Below, one piece after another: positions 36,981 through 48,722 of a stretch of 64,000 nucleotides of DNA. Every line of letters starts with the position of its first letter. Position 1 is the first letter of the stretch. Source of the stretch: Lunularia cruciata. Taxonomy: Eukaryota > Streptophyta > Marchantiopsida > Lunulariales > Lunulariaceae. The stretch covers positions 80,742,218 to 80,806,217 of the forward strand of contig OX419755.1 of NCBI GenBank assembly GCA_948567375.1, read 5' to 3'. The notes under the pieces are model-generated. The model did not search any database. It was not told where the DNA came from and was given only the letters and a program-made list of their open reading frames with translations. Position numbers and translations under genes: made by a program.

Positions 36981-37534
36981 GTGGAATGAATTCATCCATC
37001 ATAATTGATTCTGAAGTGGTTTTTTCAAACTGTACTACATTTTCTTGTCCAGATGTGCTTGACGAGTGATAAATCTCAAGGAAACTATTTATACTTCATA
37101 ATCGAACGAGTCGATACAAGGGTACGTATTGGAGAAGTGATTTTATACTTCTATCCTATCTATACATTTATCCTTGCTCATTTTCCCACATTAATATTGG
37201 ACCTTAGAGTCAGTACGTTTCATTTCCTATTTTCCTCTCGAAAATATAGGAATTTTATTCAGTTGAATAAGTTTCATAACGTAAGGCACACGTGTCAGTT
37301 TCTGCACTTTGGATGCTTGGCACCCGAGGACATGCCAAAGTGGCAGAGTTGATGAACAGGTTCTCGAGGAAAGTCGGGGTTTAGAAAACTACGGTAGGCA
37401 GCTCTGAAAGCAAGAGGAGAGCGCATGAATTGGTGAATGCCTCGGTACAGTAGAGGGGCGGATAGTGGTGAATGGAGGAGTCGAGTTTTCCGTAGTAGGT
37501 GAGGTTTTGTAAGGGTGTACTAGAGTTATCGAGG

Positions 37535-39587
37535 ATGCATCAACCCTTGGTGCAGACGGAGGGCAGTCTTCGAGAAGGCAAGTAGCGATTTCTCAGCTTT
37601 GTCTCTCTGAATCGATAAAATCCAGGGCTTGTACAATTCGAGGAATTAGACAGGGCTGCTGATCAGTTCTACAATTGGAACTCAGTTGTGACGCTTTGCG
37701 CTTTTTATTCTGCAGTGCACGATGCAATCACGGAGATGATAAAACAACTGGCAAATGAGCCGTCTGTGGGGCTCTATTTTGTTCAACAGCATGTTCATAG
37801 GGCCGTTCCGGCAATGGTCCAACTTAAGGTAACTTGAGCTTTCCATCAAGTGAATCGCGTATCTGTGATGCTTCTTTTACCTCAGATTGGTCCACTTATA
37901 AATGTTCGTCACAACGCAAAGTTTTAGGGTTCCAGGAATATTTGAACGTGGAGTTGTTGGTCTCCCTCCTGCACGGGTGTGACAATTCATGAAATCATAG
38001 CCAACATGCACTTGGCTAGTTTCTTCAATACGGGATTGAATCTGAGGAGTACCATCGTATTTAGCTCTATACTTCTACGTACTTGATTGGCTGTAATTGG
38101 AGCAGATTCAAACCACTCTTGGACGTAAATTGCGAGGTTTCTAGAGTCACTTTCGATGAAGAGTCTCTGAAGACAGATGTTTCCCTTTTAACACCTCGAT
38201 ATGAAAAGTTTACAGATAACATCAGTTCTGTCGCCTGGAGTCTACGAGGGATGGTAAATACGCCCTTGACTGAAAGAACAAGTATCACATTGCTGATTAT
38301 ACTTCATGGTTTGCAGACACAGATAGTCGACAGCACCGAGGAGGCTGAGTATGTGACGCAAGATGTGAAAGATGCACTGAACTCTGTAAGAATTATGAAG
38401 GAAATTGGACCTGCTGTTATTGAGCGAATGATGAAAACACTTGATTCGTCCCTCCCTCGTTTACCATCCCTTCGACAAATAAGAAGGTAATTACAACCAC
38501 GACGCTATATATACATACCCAGATGGGCCGCCATGTCTTTCTAGAAATTAGTTTGGCAGTCGTGAGGGGGCTGAGAGTGTCGATACCTGGTCCCAGAGTC
38601 CTGATTATTTTGCCAAGCCAGCGAAACGATTGTGAATTTCGGTGGCTTTTTGCTCTCTTCCGACCTGTAACGTTTAATTAATTTCGAAATAAAAACCTAT
38701 TTGGGTGACGCGCTTCCTAAATTCAATACCCGGCAAGAAACGCAGGAGCCAAGAGAGTCTTGATGATAATGTCTAGAACAGATCATAACCGGGATATAGC
38801 GGTCCCCCTTCACGAACGCCTGTTATGTGAGCTTGTATGTCCTCTACCTGGATTCTTGCTTATTCTTATTCTTTGAACCCTAATGGTCTTGAGAGAGTCC
38901 AGGCTCACACCATCTTGGTGGATCTCCTTGGTCCTTTTTTAATGCAGAGATGAACTTTCAGTGGATAGCATGAGAGGACCAAGCTTGCTCACAGATCTTT
39001 CAGAGAATCAAAGAACCAGTCCGAAAAGCCAGTCAGGTAGAGAGCTGCCTGTCACAGACAGTGATTCTACAGGTTATGTCCGGAATATTTTTGACTCTGC
39101 CTATCAAAAGGCTAGCAGTGTTGCTAGCGTTGCAAAGTGGACGTCGTTTAGCAATGGTAAAGTCTCCCTATTCGCAGTATCAGATAATCATTTTGTCCGG
39201 GATGATTCTCTCGGAGCAGCAAATACCAGCAGTCAAGGAGGAGAGGCAGAACCTTCAGTACCCCCAGCGGGTAAACCTTCACCATGGAATCGTGATTTCA
39301 CGAGACCTGGTCAGTATGTGCGAGGGTTATTTTCGACCGACAACATTCAGCCACCTGAGAGTTGGGGAGGCTGGCTACCTACTCAAGCTCTACGTAGTGG
39401 TTTCAGTAAATTATCAGGAGCCAAGCCTCAGGAAGCGATAGTGGCAGAGAATCCCTCAGAAGAAGGAGATGCTTCTACAACGCACTCGCTGGAGCTGGAA
39501 GGAGATAGTTATGCGTCATTTGCAGCAGAGCGGGCAGCTGAGTTGGAGCAATGGTTGGAGGATGTAGAAAAACCTGGGAGAAACTGA
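37535..39587 (+). CDS. BORCS8-like (MEF2BNB-domain) protein with long C-terminal extension, 4 exons
   Basis: Exons 37535-37577, 37716-37828, 38317-38486 and 38948-39587 give 321 aa. Residues about 25-52 read QLANEPSVGLYFVQQHVHRA, which matches the human BORCS8 signature ANEPSVALYRLQEHVRR. The next exon (STEEAEYVTQDVKDALNSV) matches its second half. In animals BORCS8 is a subunit of BORC, which couples lysosomes to kinesin through ARL8. The C-terminal 210 residues are extra: Ser/Pro/Gly-rich, ending in an acidic AAERAAELEQWLEDVEKP segment. Intron 1 would use a GC donor (AAG|GCAAGT) with a normal TGCAG acceptor; the frame is kept in phase 1. The other introns are GT-AG. Exon 1 rests on frame continuity and the donor consensus. 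A start at the internal Met (37736) is the alternative. Confidence 0.78.
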
Positions 39588-40023
39588 TCGATTGATTGCT
39601 CAGATATGGGTAAACTGCCTCTTCACAAATCATGGAGGGGTCGCTTATGGTTCTTTATACGTTTTCCCATCGAGTGTTTAATTGCCGAAACCAAATTGAT
39701 TTTGTTGATGTGGTTGCAGGTCCCCCGACAAAATCAGTGTGATATTGTCATGTGTTTAGATCATACCAACAGAAACACAAGTAAATAGCGTGTAGAAATG
39801 TACAGAACATGTAGCTCAAGTTTCACAGAACACGCCGGAGAAGCGGTTGTGAAAGCGAAGGTGAAAAAGGTGGAGAACTGTTGCAGAACTCCGGCCTCGT
39901 CCCTTGTACAACCTAGTGTTCAGAAGAAAATTAAAAGTTTACTCTGCAATCCTCATCCATCATTTTTGCTCTTCAAATCTAGTAGGTCGGCTATCTCAAA
40001 CCTTTCATCCTGGGTGAATTAAT

Positions 40024-40684
40024 TTACTGCTTCAGCTCCGAGATGCTCATCTTCATTGTGGTGGCGAGGATTGACAAATGGGCTGGGAAGTACGAACTTA
40101 TGCCCTTCGAACACCAGGAGAGCCCAATACGCACAATGTCTGGCTCCGAAGCTTCTCCCACTAGAAGAACGGCAGTAGCTAAGGAAACTACCAAAGCTTG
40201 TTCGTCAACCTTGACTGCTACATAACACTCCGTATACTTGCATTCCATTCTTTTATACCGATTCTCTGTGAAACTGGAAAGAGAAAATAAAAGAAGTAAT
40301 TTCAACTCAACTAACTCCACGAGGACCGCCCGCGAATGACGAAGACGGGAAGCCCGTCACCAACATTGTCAAGATTGCCAACACTAACAGCACCCAGCAC
40401 ACTACCAGCTCACAGGCCTGACTTTTGACGTCATACCCGGCACTCTGATTGACAATGCTACAGCTCCAAGGAATGTCGAGGAAGAGTACTTGACGCTTGA
40501 TGCAGGGTAAGAGGGAGATTCTCTGGTCCGTTATAGAAGTACTGATGTCCAAACCTTCTGTGCAGGCAACGACGGATTTAGCAAACGACTGTAGCATAAC
40601 AAACCTAGATTGAAAGATGACTGCTGAAAGTGTGATGGCCATTTTCCTTGGTTTAATCCTACATGTATGGGCTACTAGAACCAA
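40024..40684 (-). CDS. Doubtful minus-strand gene fragment, possible small membrane protein
   Basis: Two adjoining minus-strand frames look mildly gene-like. One, at about 40,330-40,650, contains a hydrophobic stretch CELVVCWVLLVLAILTML. The other, 40,024-40,277, follows a strong polypyrimidine-CAG acceptor and contains ECYVAVKVDEQALVVSLATA before its stop. The arrangement recalls small multi-span plant membrane proteins such as the DUF1218 group, but no diagnostic motif is certain and the donor site is not fixed. Treat as a candidate only. Confidence 0.22.
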
Positions 40685-41959
40685 GCCCAGGACTCCTACA
40701 ACAAAAGCATTTTACTGTATCGACAAAGTTCGTAAGATTAGTTTTTAGTTAGTCCAGTTTTGCGTTGTTGTTGCGTTTTGGCTTCATTCGTCTTTCCTTT
40801 TTGTACTGCGAATCAGCTATGGAGCTCTAGGTGGTGTGTGCTTTCGCTTATGTGTGGAGCCAACTAGTTCCAGCGATTCCACAAGGAAACTCAGCCACTC
40901 CCAATGATTTGGATAAAGCTCAGATCTGCCTGCTTTCAGGGGTCCAATGCAATGATCTTTAACCTTCATGGCGTGCTGTTTTCAATGCTGCAACTCCTAC
41001 AGCCCGCGTCTACGATCTCTAAAGGTTGAAGGTTTAGCTTAGTTAAACTTTGGAGGCTATAAACTGATAGTGCAGATAGTCTCACCGACCTGTGACACTC
41101 AGAAAGGACTTCCCGCAAGGTAGTGTGATCAGGGACAGTACCATCCTTCCCTTCAAGCGTCTGGATAGAGATCTGTAAACTTCGCTGAGTACTTCTGTAG
41201 TTTCTGTTTCTGCAAACTCTCTTCCCGGCCCGTCTGCACAATCTAAAGCTCTTACTGCAAATCGTACCTTCAAGATCTCGGGAAAGAAGCATCGACACAT
41301 GCCTAGCTCGTTGTTGAAGCTATGAGTACTTCGACCTAAATAGATTATGACATTTAATGCTCTGGTTATCAAGATGTGAAAAGGCGACCGCGTAGCAAAC
41401 ACGAAGGATGGGAGGACCCATCAAGCCGTACAAGGGAGAGACAAAAGAGGTAAAATTGGGCGAGGCCCCAATAGTATCGATATGAGATATCTGCCCAGCG
41501 GTTATGAAGATATCAATCTGTTATCAAGATTCCAGCATCAATGTTAAAACTCAAGATCAGTGTTCCGGTGCCCGTCGCCGACCAACGGCGTTCTCCTCCT
41601 CGTAGAGACTTTCAGGAGCTCTACACATGTCGCAGTTGGCCAGCCGAAAAATATTCACTTACATGTTCGCATAACGGAAAGAAGTGTAGGTGGCTTTTAT
41701 GTTCATTAGAGAAACTACAGTGGCATACCTTACTCGATTTATAAACGCAGTGATGGGCAACATTGTTTGATGAGAAACATCTTCCTATTTCTTACAAAAC
41801 CGATGAATATTATGCGCCACTGATGATAAAGTTGGTAATCAGCCTTTCATGAATTGTACCTTAACTTTGTTGAAGGCTTTAGAACATTAGTGGAAGGATA
41901 ACCCTACTACGAAGGAGGTACCCAATGATCGAAACTCGCATAAATTCGATACGAATTAA

Positions 41960-42126
41960 AGAAGACGTGATACACTCAGACGTGGAATCTTTAGAAACTA
42001 GTTTCACTAAAGCCTTCGATCTGTCACCACCCATTCGACACCAATACAAGACGAGAGGATACAGTCAGACGCGGGATCTAGTTTCCCTAAAGCCTCCGAT
42101 ATGTCACGATGGTGACAGATCGAAGG
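41960..42126. repeat. Imperfect tandem repeat with 17-bp inverted arms
   Basis: Two diverged units share CAGACG.GG.ATCT, AGTTTC.CTAAAGCC and CGAT.TGTCAC, at about 41,975-42,028 and 42,064-42,106. In addition 42013-42029 (CCTTCGATCTGTCACCA) is exactly complementary to 42110-42126. Confidence 0.6.
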
Positions 42127-43005
42127 CTTGACCGTGCAAGTACTGTGCAAATGTTTGTGAAAAGTAAATGCCTGCTTGTCTAGATCCCTATAGAGACTCA
42201 CACAGCTGATTAAGAAACTCAAGATTTTTCCCTAGGTTTCTAGGCCCCTTCCTCAAGGCTCAGGTGCTGTAATAGTTAGTGCAACTCATAATATTCTGCC
42301 TACTCATCCATTTTCATATCAATGTTATAAGATCTTTTAAACTAAGAAGTTAAGGTTCAATGAGATTCAGTGACCTTCATAAAATTATCTTCAACGTGCA
42401 AATCGGTAATGTACTCCCATCATGCATTTCCTAAGAAGTTGAGGTTTCAAATTTTCTTCAAGAACTCTCTAGAATCTGCAAGTAGGAGATGTATTGACAT
42501 GATGTATTACCTGACTCGTGAACAGATCAAAGCTTTACAGCCTCGAGACAAAGGCTGACCAGATCAAATAATTCATATATTGCCGTGGCACAATTTACAA
42601 GCCATGCACCAATGGAAGTGGTACTACTATGGCCAACACACTCACATCAAAGCTGTTCAAAGCTTGCTAGATCCGGCCGGACAGTCGGTTATATCCGAAG
42701 CTGCTATTTCCTTGCCCGGGAACTTAGGAGATACCCAGAGGGCTCGGTACCTTTATGACAGTCACAATTGAAGACGACGAACCTTCAGTGAAGTGAGCAC
42801 TGTCAATAAGCCAATGAAGACCAAACCAATGCTCGGCGGAGAAAAATCCCTGTAGTGAAGTTCCTTCAAGGAAGGGCGTCGAAGTACATAGATCGCTTGG
42901 TAAAGAAGACATGGCCTCAAAAGACTCCTCGCAGAGTACGTCCCAGCACCTGGTGAAGGCCACAGAAGATCCAACCTCCCAAGGTCCTGACAGCTGAAGT
43001 TCAAG

Positions 43006-45057
43006 TTAAGCGCTGTTTGATTCAAGTGCATCTCTTAGTTTAGTTGCTGCTGCTAGAGCGTCATCACATTTTTCCAGATGCTTTTGGAAGCCTTTCTCCG
43101 TCGTGCTCAGCATCCGGTTTAGTGTCCAAGTGAATCCGCGCTGTACAAGGATTTCGCTTCGTGGTTTAATCCTCTTCTCAAGACTATATCCAAAATACTG
43201 AGGGAAATCAATTAGCTCTGAATTTTCTCGGTGCATCCTAAGGAAAAACTCCCACTTGGGTAGGAGATTGTTTTCAACGTTCAGACCAAGAATTTGCGGA
43301 AAACGGTTCACTAGAGTGGCGACCTCTTCGATACTATATCCTAGGCTTAAAAAAAACTCAACACTGAGTTTGATGTTCTTCTCCAAACTCAAACCTAGAG
43401 TTTGGGGTGAACGTATAACTACGAGACTGAAGTCAGGAATTCCTATCATCTTGAAGTACATTGCCATAGGCCTTAGTTTTGCATCTAGACTGTACCCTAC
43501 AAGATGTGGAAACCTGGTCAAGACTCTGCCCACCGTGCATGGAGGTATACCAATCTCGAGCAAGAAATCAATCACAAGTTCCAATTTTGTTCGACTGTAC
43601 GTAAGGATTTGAGGGAAGTTCACCATGATTTTCGACCATCTGTCTGGGTCCAATCCATGACTCTCAAGAAATTTGGCAGTAGGTTTGAGGTTTTCCTCTA
43701 CGCTGCAGCCAAAAAGTTGAGGCCTTTTCATAATAATTCTTGGAATGGTAGTTGAGCAACAACCCAATAGTAGGATGTAGTCGATTACCCGCATAATCTT
43801 CTTTTCTACGCTGTAATGAGCAAAAGCTGGAAACCGTTTTATCACATCATTGATCTGCTGAGGGGTCATTCCAATACTCAAACAGTAGGACACAGCAGGG
43901 GGTAGCTGTCCGTTGATAGAGAGTCCCAGCAGAGCTGGACATTCTGCAAGATTTACCTCAATAACTTCCTCTTGGCCTTCAGTGTCAGTCGTGACGCTGT
44001 ACAGCACATCTCCTTTAGTCCAAGGTTCTGGCACATCGGGAAAGCTCACTAAGACCTCGGGTGTACCCCTGCCATACTTGGCCGCCAGGGTCTCGAGGTG
44101 GGGAAGCAATGTACTCTGGATCTCATCTGTTCCCAACTCTTCCCCTGTTCAAAAGCAATGTGCGTTGGTTCAGATGTTTTTTACTCTCATTTCTTTACTG
44201 TCAGCTAGAAAGACACCTCTCGATCAGCGAATAAGTCCTACATTAGCATTCTCTGCCTAGTAAAGTAGATCAACAAGTTTCAACCATGTACAAATGAAAC
44301 TGTCAGTGTTGAAACTATCACTGCGAGTCGACGAGTTTCAAGTAAGATAAACCCTAAACCCTTCAGTATCCAATTGCAATGGCCGTAAATTACTCTCCAC
44401 TAAAAGAATTGCAGTTACAAATCCTCGAAGGGCTGGAGTCTCGTGCTCCGGTCGCAGTTGTTTAGGCATGAAACCCGTGCCCAAAAGAAATTATAATCAA
44501 CTGCAGATATCAAGTTCCTAGATTTTCAGATCAATTTTATTATTTTCGTAGTCGATTGTCTGGACAAACTGAATTGGAAGATCGCCCTGACAATTCTACG
44601 GCGTACAATCTTCCGGGCAGTATCATATCAATGGTTCTTCCCACTGAAATTGATAGTACATACCAGCAAGGTAGCGCGCACGATGCTGAGAATGCAGTAG
44701 ACTGAGGAGATGCGCAGTGAAAAGCGACGCAGATTTTACCGTCCGAGAAGTAATCGCAGCACTGAACCCTCTGGACCTTAGAAACTTAGTCAAAACTGCT
44801 TTGGCCTCTTCTCTCTCACTGATCAAGTGTCTCCAGTCCAGAGTGAACTCTGAAGTTCCTTCCCCCAAATCCTCTGCAGTGTGCACGGCCGATACCCCTC
44901 GATTTCTATAACTATTTCCAGTAGCTACCCCTCCGCTCCAATCCGACCTCTGATTCAATTTCGGATATAAATTGATCTGCCTCAATTCCCCAGAGGACGC
45001 TCCGAGTCCAAAACCCACTTGCGGAACTATCAACGGAATCCTGGAAACGTAAATCAT
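43006..45057 (-). CDS. mTERF-family protein, probably organellar, 2 exons
   Basis: Mitochondrial transcription termination factor family; plant members bind organellar nucleic acid and act in transcription, splicing or rRNA maturation. Exons on the minus strand: 45057-44664 and 44144-43006, intron phase 1 (G|GG), product 510 aa. The N-terminal MIYVSRIPLIVPQ region, rich in hydrophobic, Ser and Arg residues, looks like a transit peptide. The junction YLAGEELGTDEI followed by LLPHLETLAAKYG matches the conserved RYLVGRELTTLEIRDALLPYLE region of plant mTERFs. A run of about seven mTERF motifs follows, each with the pattern ..RFP..L.YS.E..L.P...FL...G, for example MVNFPQILTYSRTKLELVIDFL. The Met at 45057 is the first ATG in frame; the frame stays open upstream but without ATG. 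The gene looks intact. Which numbered mTERF it is cannot be told. Confidence 0.92.
44349..44361. promoter_or_regulatory. Telomere-like AAACCCTAAACCC motif in the mTERF intron
   Basis: AAACCCTAAACCC is nearly two units of the plant telomere repeat and includes the telo-box AAACCCTA. It lies in the single intron (44145-44663) of the mTERF gene, where it could be a regulatory telo-box or a chance match. Confidence 0.4.
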
Positions 45058-46950
45058 TGTCCTAAACCAATCTTGACCAGAAGATCTACAAATCTGTCCT
45101 TCCTTCTCCCTCACGAGAGAAATTCAATTCCAAAAATCACTCCATCCCGACAAGAATTTCAACCAACCAGCAGCAGCGAGTCTTCAAAATGTACTTGAAA
45201 CAACAGCGTTTCAACACGAGATGAGGACGAAGAACCAGACGATCGCAGGCTTTTCGAAATGCATGCATGTTATGAAAGACGGAGGGAACGAAGGGATAAA
45301 GCTCTAGTGGAGAAAAGGAAGCTGTCGAACAACCACAACCAGAGGCTACACACACTGTCTGTGTTCTTTGCTTTCAAACACACATGAGATTCCCCTTCTC
45401 TACAATTATGTCAGCGTGCGTCTTGCGGATGACGGACATGCTACTGTGCGCCAAAAGGGGTCTTACTTTCCGTCCCGGTTTAACCACTTCTGTACCCTAA
45501 AGTTGGCAGAGTCCATCCATCTCACACTCTTTCGCTCTTAGAGGAACGGGGGTTCTAATGTTCTTCTGATGGGATCATAACCCGTTAATTCTTGAATTGA
45601 TGTGGATGGATTAAGCGGGATGTTGCAATGGCGGTTTTATTGCTAATGTTAGCGATTACATATAATTTTTATGGATGATTAGTAAATGTTAATTTCCATT
45701 TAATTTTTATGGTGGTCATTCTGTAGTAAAGAATTTCTAAAGATAATCATTGATGTAACTTTGTAACTTTGTAACTTTTTATAAGAAAATCCTAGACCCT
45801 AAATTTGTATACATTTCTTTAGGAAATCTATGAGGATTATCTTTGGGAGCGCAACTAGGGAGTTTGGCGTGAGAGTTTAGGTTTACAATTTTAATCAATT
45901 TAGAAATCATCTTTGATTTTCGAACTCCATGTCCTCTAATCAAATTTTTAGATTTCTTAACATGTCCTTTAGCTTATAGAGAAATTGTGAGATCACTTGA
46001 AGGTCCTGTCTTAATGGTGCTATTTAGCAAATCAGTAGAGTTTTACAATCACATTCGGTATAGAAGTTCTTGATGTTGAAATTCTTCAGATTCTAAGCGA
46101 TTTCATAAACTCCGCGAGTACATCTTAGCTAATAGAACTAAAACAAAATGGTTACGTTTACTTTGCATTTCACGCTCAACCAAATAGAGAAGTGGATTTA
46201 TCAAAAAAATATTATCTATACATGACTTGAGTGATAACTAATATGACTGAAATGTTTATTTATTCATCACAATGGTCTAATTTTTCAATTAATATAGAAT
46301 TTAAACATTTAAAATTATATTTCATATAATTGAAACTTTAAGAGATGGTCTTTCTGGAATCTAGTTAGTTCTTCTTTCATATAACAATGGCGTGAGAAAT
46401 TATAATGGGTTTTAAGATATAGATGTATTTGATCTTTGTTTTATGTTTTTATATCTTAAAAGCTTTCTTAGCTTTGATCTTTGCTAGATTGAACCGTTCA
46501 AATTCCATGTATTTATTTGCTTTTTTTGTATGGTTTGTAGGATCATTCAAACAAAAAATAAGTTTAAAAAGAAATATTAGTTGAGGTGACTTCATTAACT
46601 CATTGTGCAATTGCATTGTTTGCAAGATTTGAACAAGAAAAATAAGTTTGTGCGGTCTTCTAACTACAAAAATTACCTTTTTAACCTTCTTAACTTTCAT
46701 AGATATTTGTTAATTCTCAACTTATCATTTCCATTCTTCCCATATCTAAATGCTAATTACATGTCGCTCAAGCTCATGTCTAAATGCTAATTAGAGTACT
46801 ACTTGGATTAAGAATTTAGAGCTCATTTAAGAGATCTTACATATAATAAAGCTTTATCTATCTAGTACATAGTTACTCTCTCATACTAATTTAACAATGA
46901 ATTAAGAGTATATAAGTCTTTGGTTAGCTAACAAGTACATCTCATTATTT
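45058..46950. other. mTERF upstream region passing into AT-rich DNA
   Basis: The first 500 bases have gene-island composition and are probably the mTERF promoter and 5' leader. From about 45.6 kb the DNA is very AT-rich with no recognisable gene. A short run of TGTAACTT-like units lies near 45,753-45,778. Confidence 0.45.
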
Positions 46951-46959
46951 TTACTTTTA

Positions 46960-47790
46960 TTGTAGAATCCAATTCCCAAGGTACAAGTTCCTTTGATTTC
47001 AAAGGTTTTCCAAAGGTCTTTTAATTCCTTGGGAGATATGCAATGGATAGGTCGACTATTAGGTGTACTATTAAAGAGAAAACCTATTCTAAACTAGTAT
47101 CCCTTAATCAAAAAGTACCCTTAGCTAAGTCATCCAAAAAATACATCTATCAATTCTATAGAATCTAGTCTACCATTTGGGATTTGATGCTTTCATCTTT
47201 TTGTAATTAACCCTTATTTCTAATTTGATCCAAAATCTAAATATTTTTATTTCTTACTTTATAACTTGCTCAATAGCAATATCATTTGTATGTTTATCTT
47301 TTGCATTAAATTTTGTAACAAGCAATATCTTTACCAATGGTGCCAAAATTCTCTTATGTATAAGACTTTGCCTTTTGTAGTCACTTGAATTTACATCTTC
47401 TCTTATCAACTTGAGCATGATGATAATACTGAAGGTAAGGTAATTCTAGAACGATATCATGGTGTAAAGATGAAATTGTGAATCTCATTGACTCTATATA
47501 CTCAACACTAATCTTTAGAAGTATTGAATTAAGAGTCCAAAATGGTAGGTCTTCCTTCAATCAACCATAATAAAAATATTTTCTTTGATCAATATAATAA
47601 AAGTTCTTATCTTCTTTTGTGAATTGCTTTGACATGTAAATCTCTAAAGTACCACAATCTATTATAATCTTGTAAGTATGACTCCAAATCATATTATGAA
47701 GATGAAATAAATTTTATACATGTTGAATTCAAATTTTATTGGAATTAATGTTGCTCATAATAAGCTATTTGATTGGTCTTATTACTTATT
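46960..47790 (-). mobile_element. Element C: ancient Gypsy fragment, protease to RT junction
   Basis: Aligned by eye with element B, 46,990-47,180 corresponds to the B region at about 15,210-15,360 (the linker before the reverse transcriptase). 47,420-47,770 corresponds to the retropepsin region at about 15,740-16,080. Shared words include ATATCAT.GTGTA.AG, ACAATCT.T and ATTGGAA.TAAT. It is strongly decayed and AT-enriched, with no LTR found nearby. It is much older than A or B but of the same lineage. Confidence 0.6.
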
Positions 47791-48123
47791 AACATTTTCA
47801 ACTTGTGTTATTGCTTAGATTGAACTCATGTTATTTGGACAAACTTTTATTCAAGTTGAAAATTATTGGCAATAAAGCATTCTCTACTTTAATGTAGTCA
47901 CGCCTTATTGAAATCAGCAAGTGACTTACCTTGAACAACATCAAGCAATATGAGACACACTTCATTGTCCTGTGTATGATGTGCTTGTATGACTTGTATA
48001 TATCAAAGATACATAAGTTTTAAAGAAGTAAGGGAGTCAAATCTCTTAGCTATTTGCAATGCTCATGTTAGTTACATAGGTCCCTCATAACTATCTCTAT
48101 CTTTGTTTGGGATTCCAACCCAT

Positions 48124-48722
48124 TGTAATATCAATAGCTAGGCATATTACATAGAGGTGAAATGGGCTTGGTAATATCCAGAAGGATATTATATATGATG
48201 GACTAAGTGATCAGATAGAGATATCACCAAAAGTGTACTCTATTAATATGGCAAGAGCCAAAAATAGCTTGAAAACTTTAGAGCCAATTGAGCAAATAGA
48301 GACCTAAATGGATAAATATAGGCCTAAAAAATGTCCTTAACCCCATGAGAAAAGAAGAGGTTGGCTTCTTGCCCCTCTGTCATCTTGTCAAGAGCTTTGC
48401 AACAATACCTCACTCATGTGATTTTAAGATTCTTATAGGAATATTCCTTAAAGATTCCCTTTGGTCAAAGCTTGTTTGACCAACTAGATAGGACCAGAAC
48501 CAACATGTCATCCATTCATGCAAATAATCTAAGGGTAGAGCACATTGACATGTCACCAATATATGTATCTGATCCAAGGGTGGAGCTTCCTTTTACATAA
48601 TCTACTTTGCTATATAATAAAGACAAGGTTCTCCTTTGAGGCATCGGAATTTTGAGTGTGAAGCTTTATGTTTCTTCTTCTGAATTTTCTCTTGGGGGTT
48701 CTACTGTCCTCAAAAGCTTACA
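48124..48722 (+). repeat. Old single-unit LTR of the element D family
   Basis: 599 bp with TG...CA ends. It aligns with the LTRs of element D through shared blocks (TATCACCAAAAG, CAAGAGCTTT, AAGATTCCCT.TGGTCAAAGC, TTTGACCAAC.AGATAGGACC, CAAGGGTGGAGCTTCC, TATATAATAAAGA). It has only one copy of the 156-bp module that is doubled in D. No matching target duplication or primer site is evident, so it is probably a solo or truncated LTR. Confidence 0.8.

Larger units (their letters stand above)
30215..37534. other. Long AT-rich intergenic region with hairpins
   Basis: No gene is supported. GC is moderate up to about 31.1 kb, which may include the promoter of the minus-strand gene, then falls sharply. 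Recognisable structures are the inverted repeats at 35,033-35,109, 35,491-35,569 and 36,945-36,980 (listed separately), and a short dispersed repeat at about 34,765-34,855. A two-unit peptide-coding-like repeat (minus-strand ISELC..Y..Q....EE.S) lies at about 34,590-34,740. The rest is probably old, unrecognisable transposon debris. Confidence 0.5.
39588..43005. other. Intergenic region with a doubtful minus-strand gene and short repeats
   Basis: Only weak coding evidence is present (see the separate low-confidence call at 40,024-40,684). An imperfect tandem and a 17-bp inverted repeat (42,013-42,029 with 42,110-42,126) lie at about 41,960-42,126. No other gene is supported. The right end should include the 3' UTR of the minus-strand mTERF gene. 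Confidence 0.4.

Noticed and set aside
40966-41402. Two overlapping minus-strand frames of about 105 codons
   Set aside because: No domain-like composition and no confident splice link to the 40.0-40.7 kb candidate.
43256-44260. Several + strand frames over the mTERF gene
   Set aside because: They are shadows of the mTERF repeats on the minus strand.
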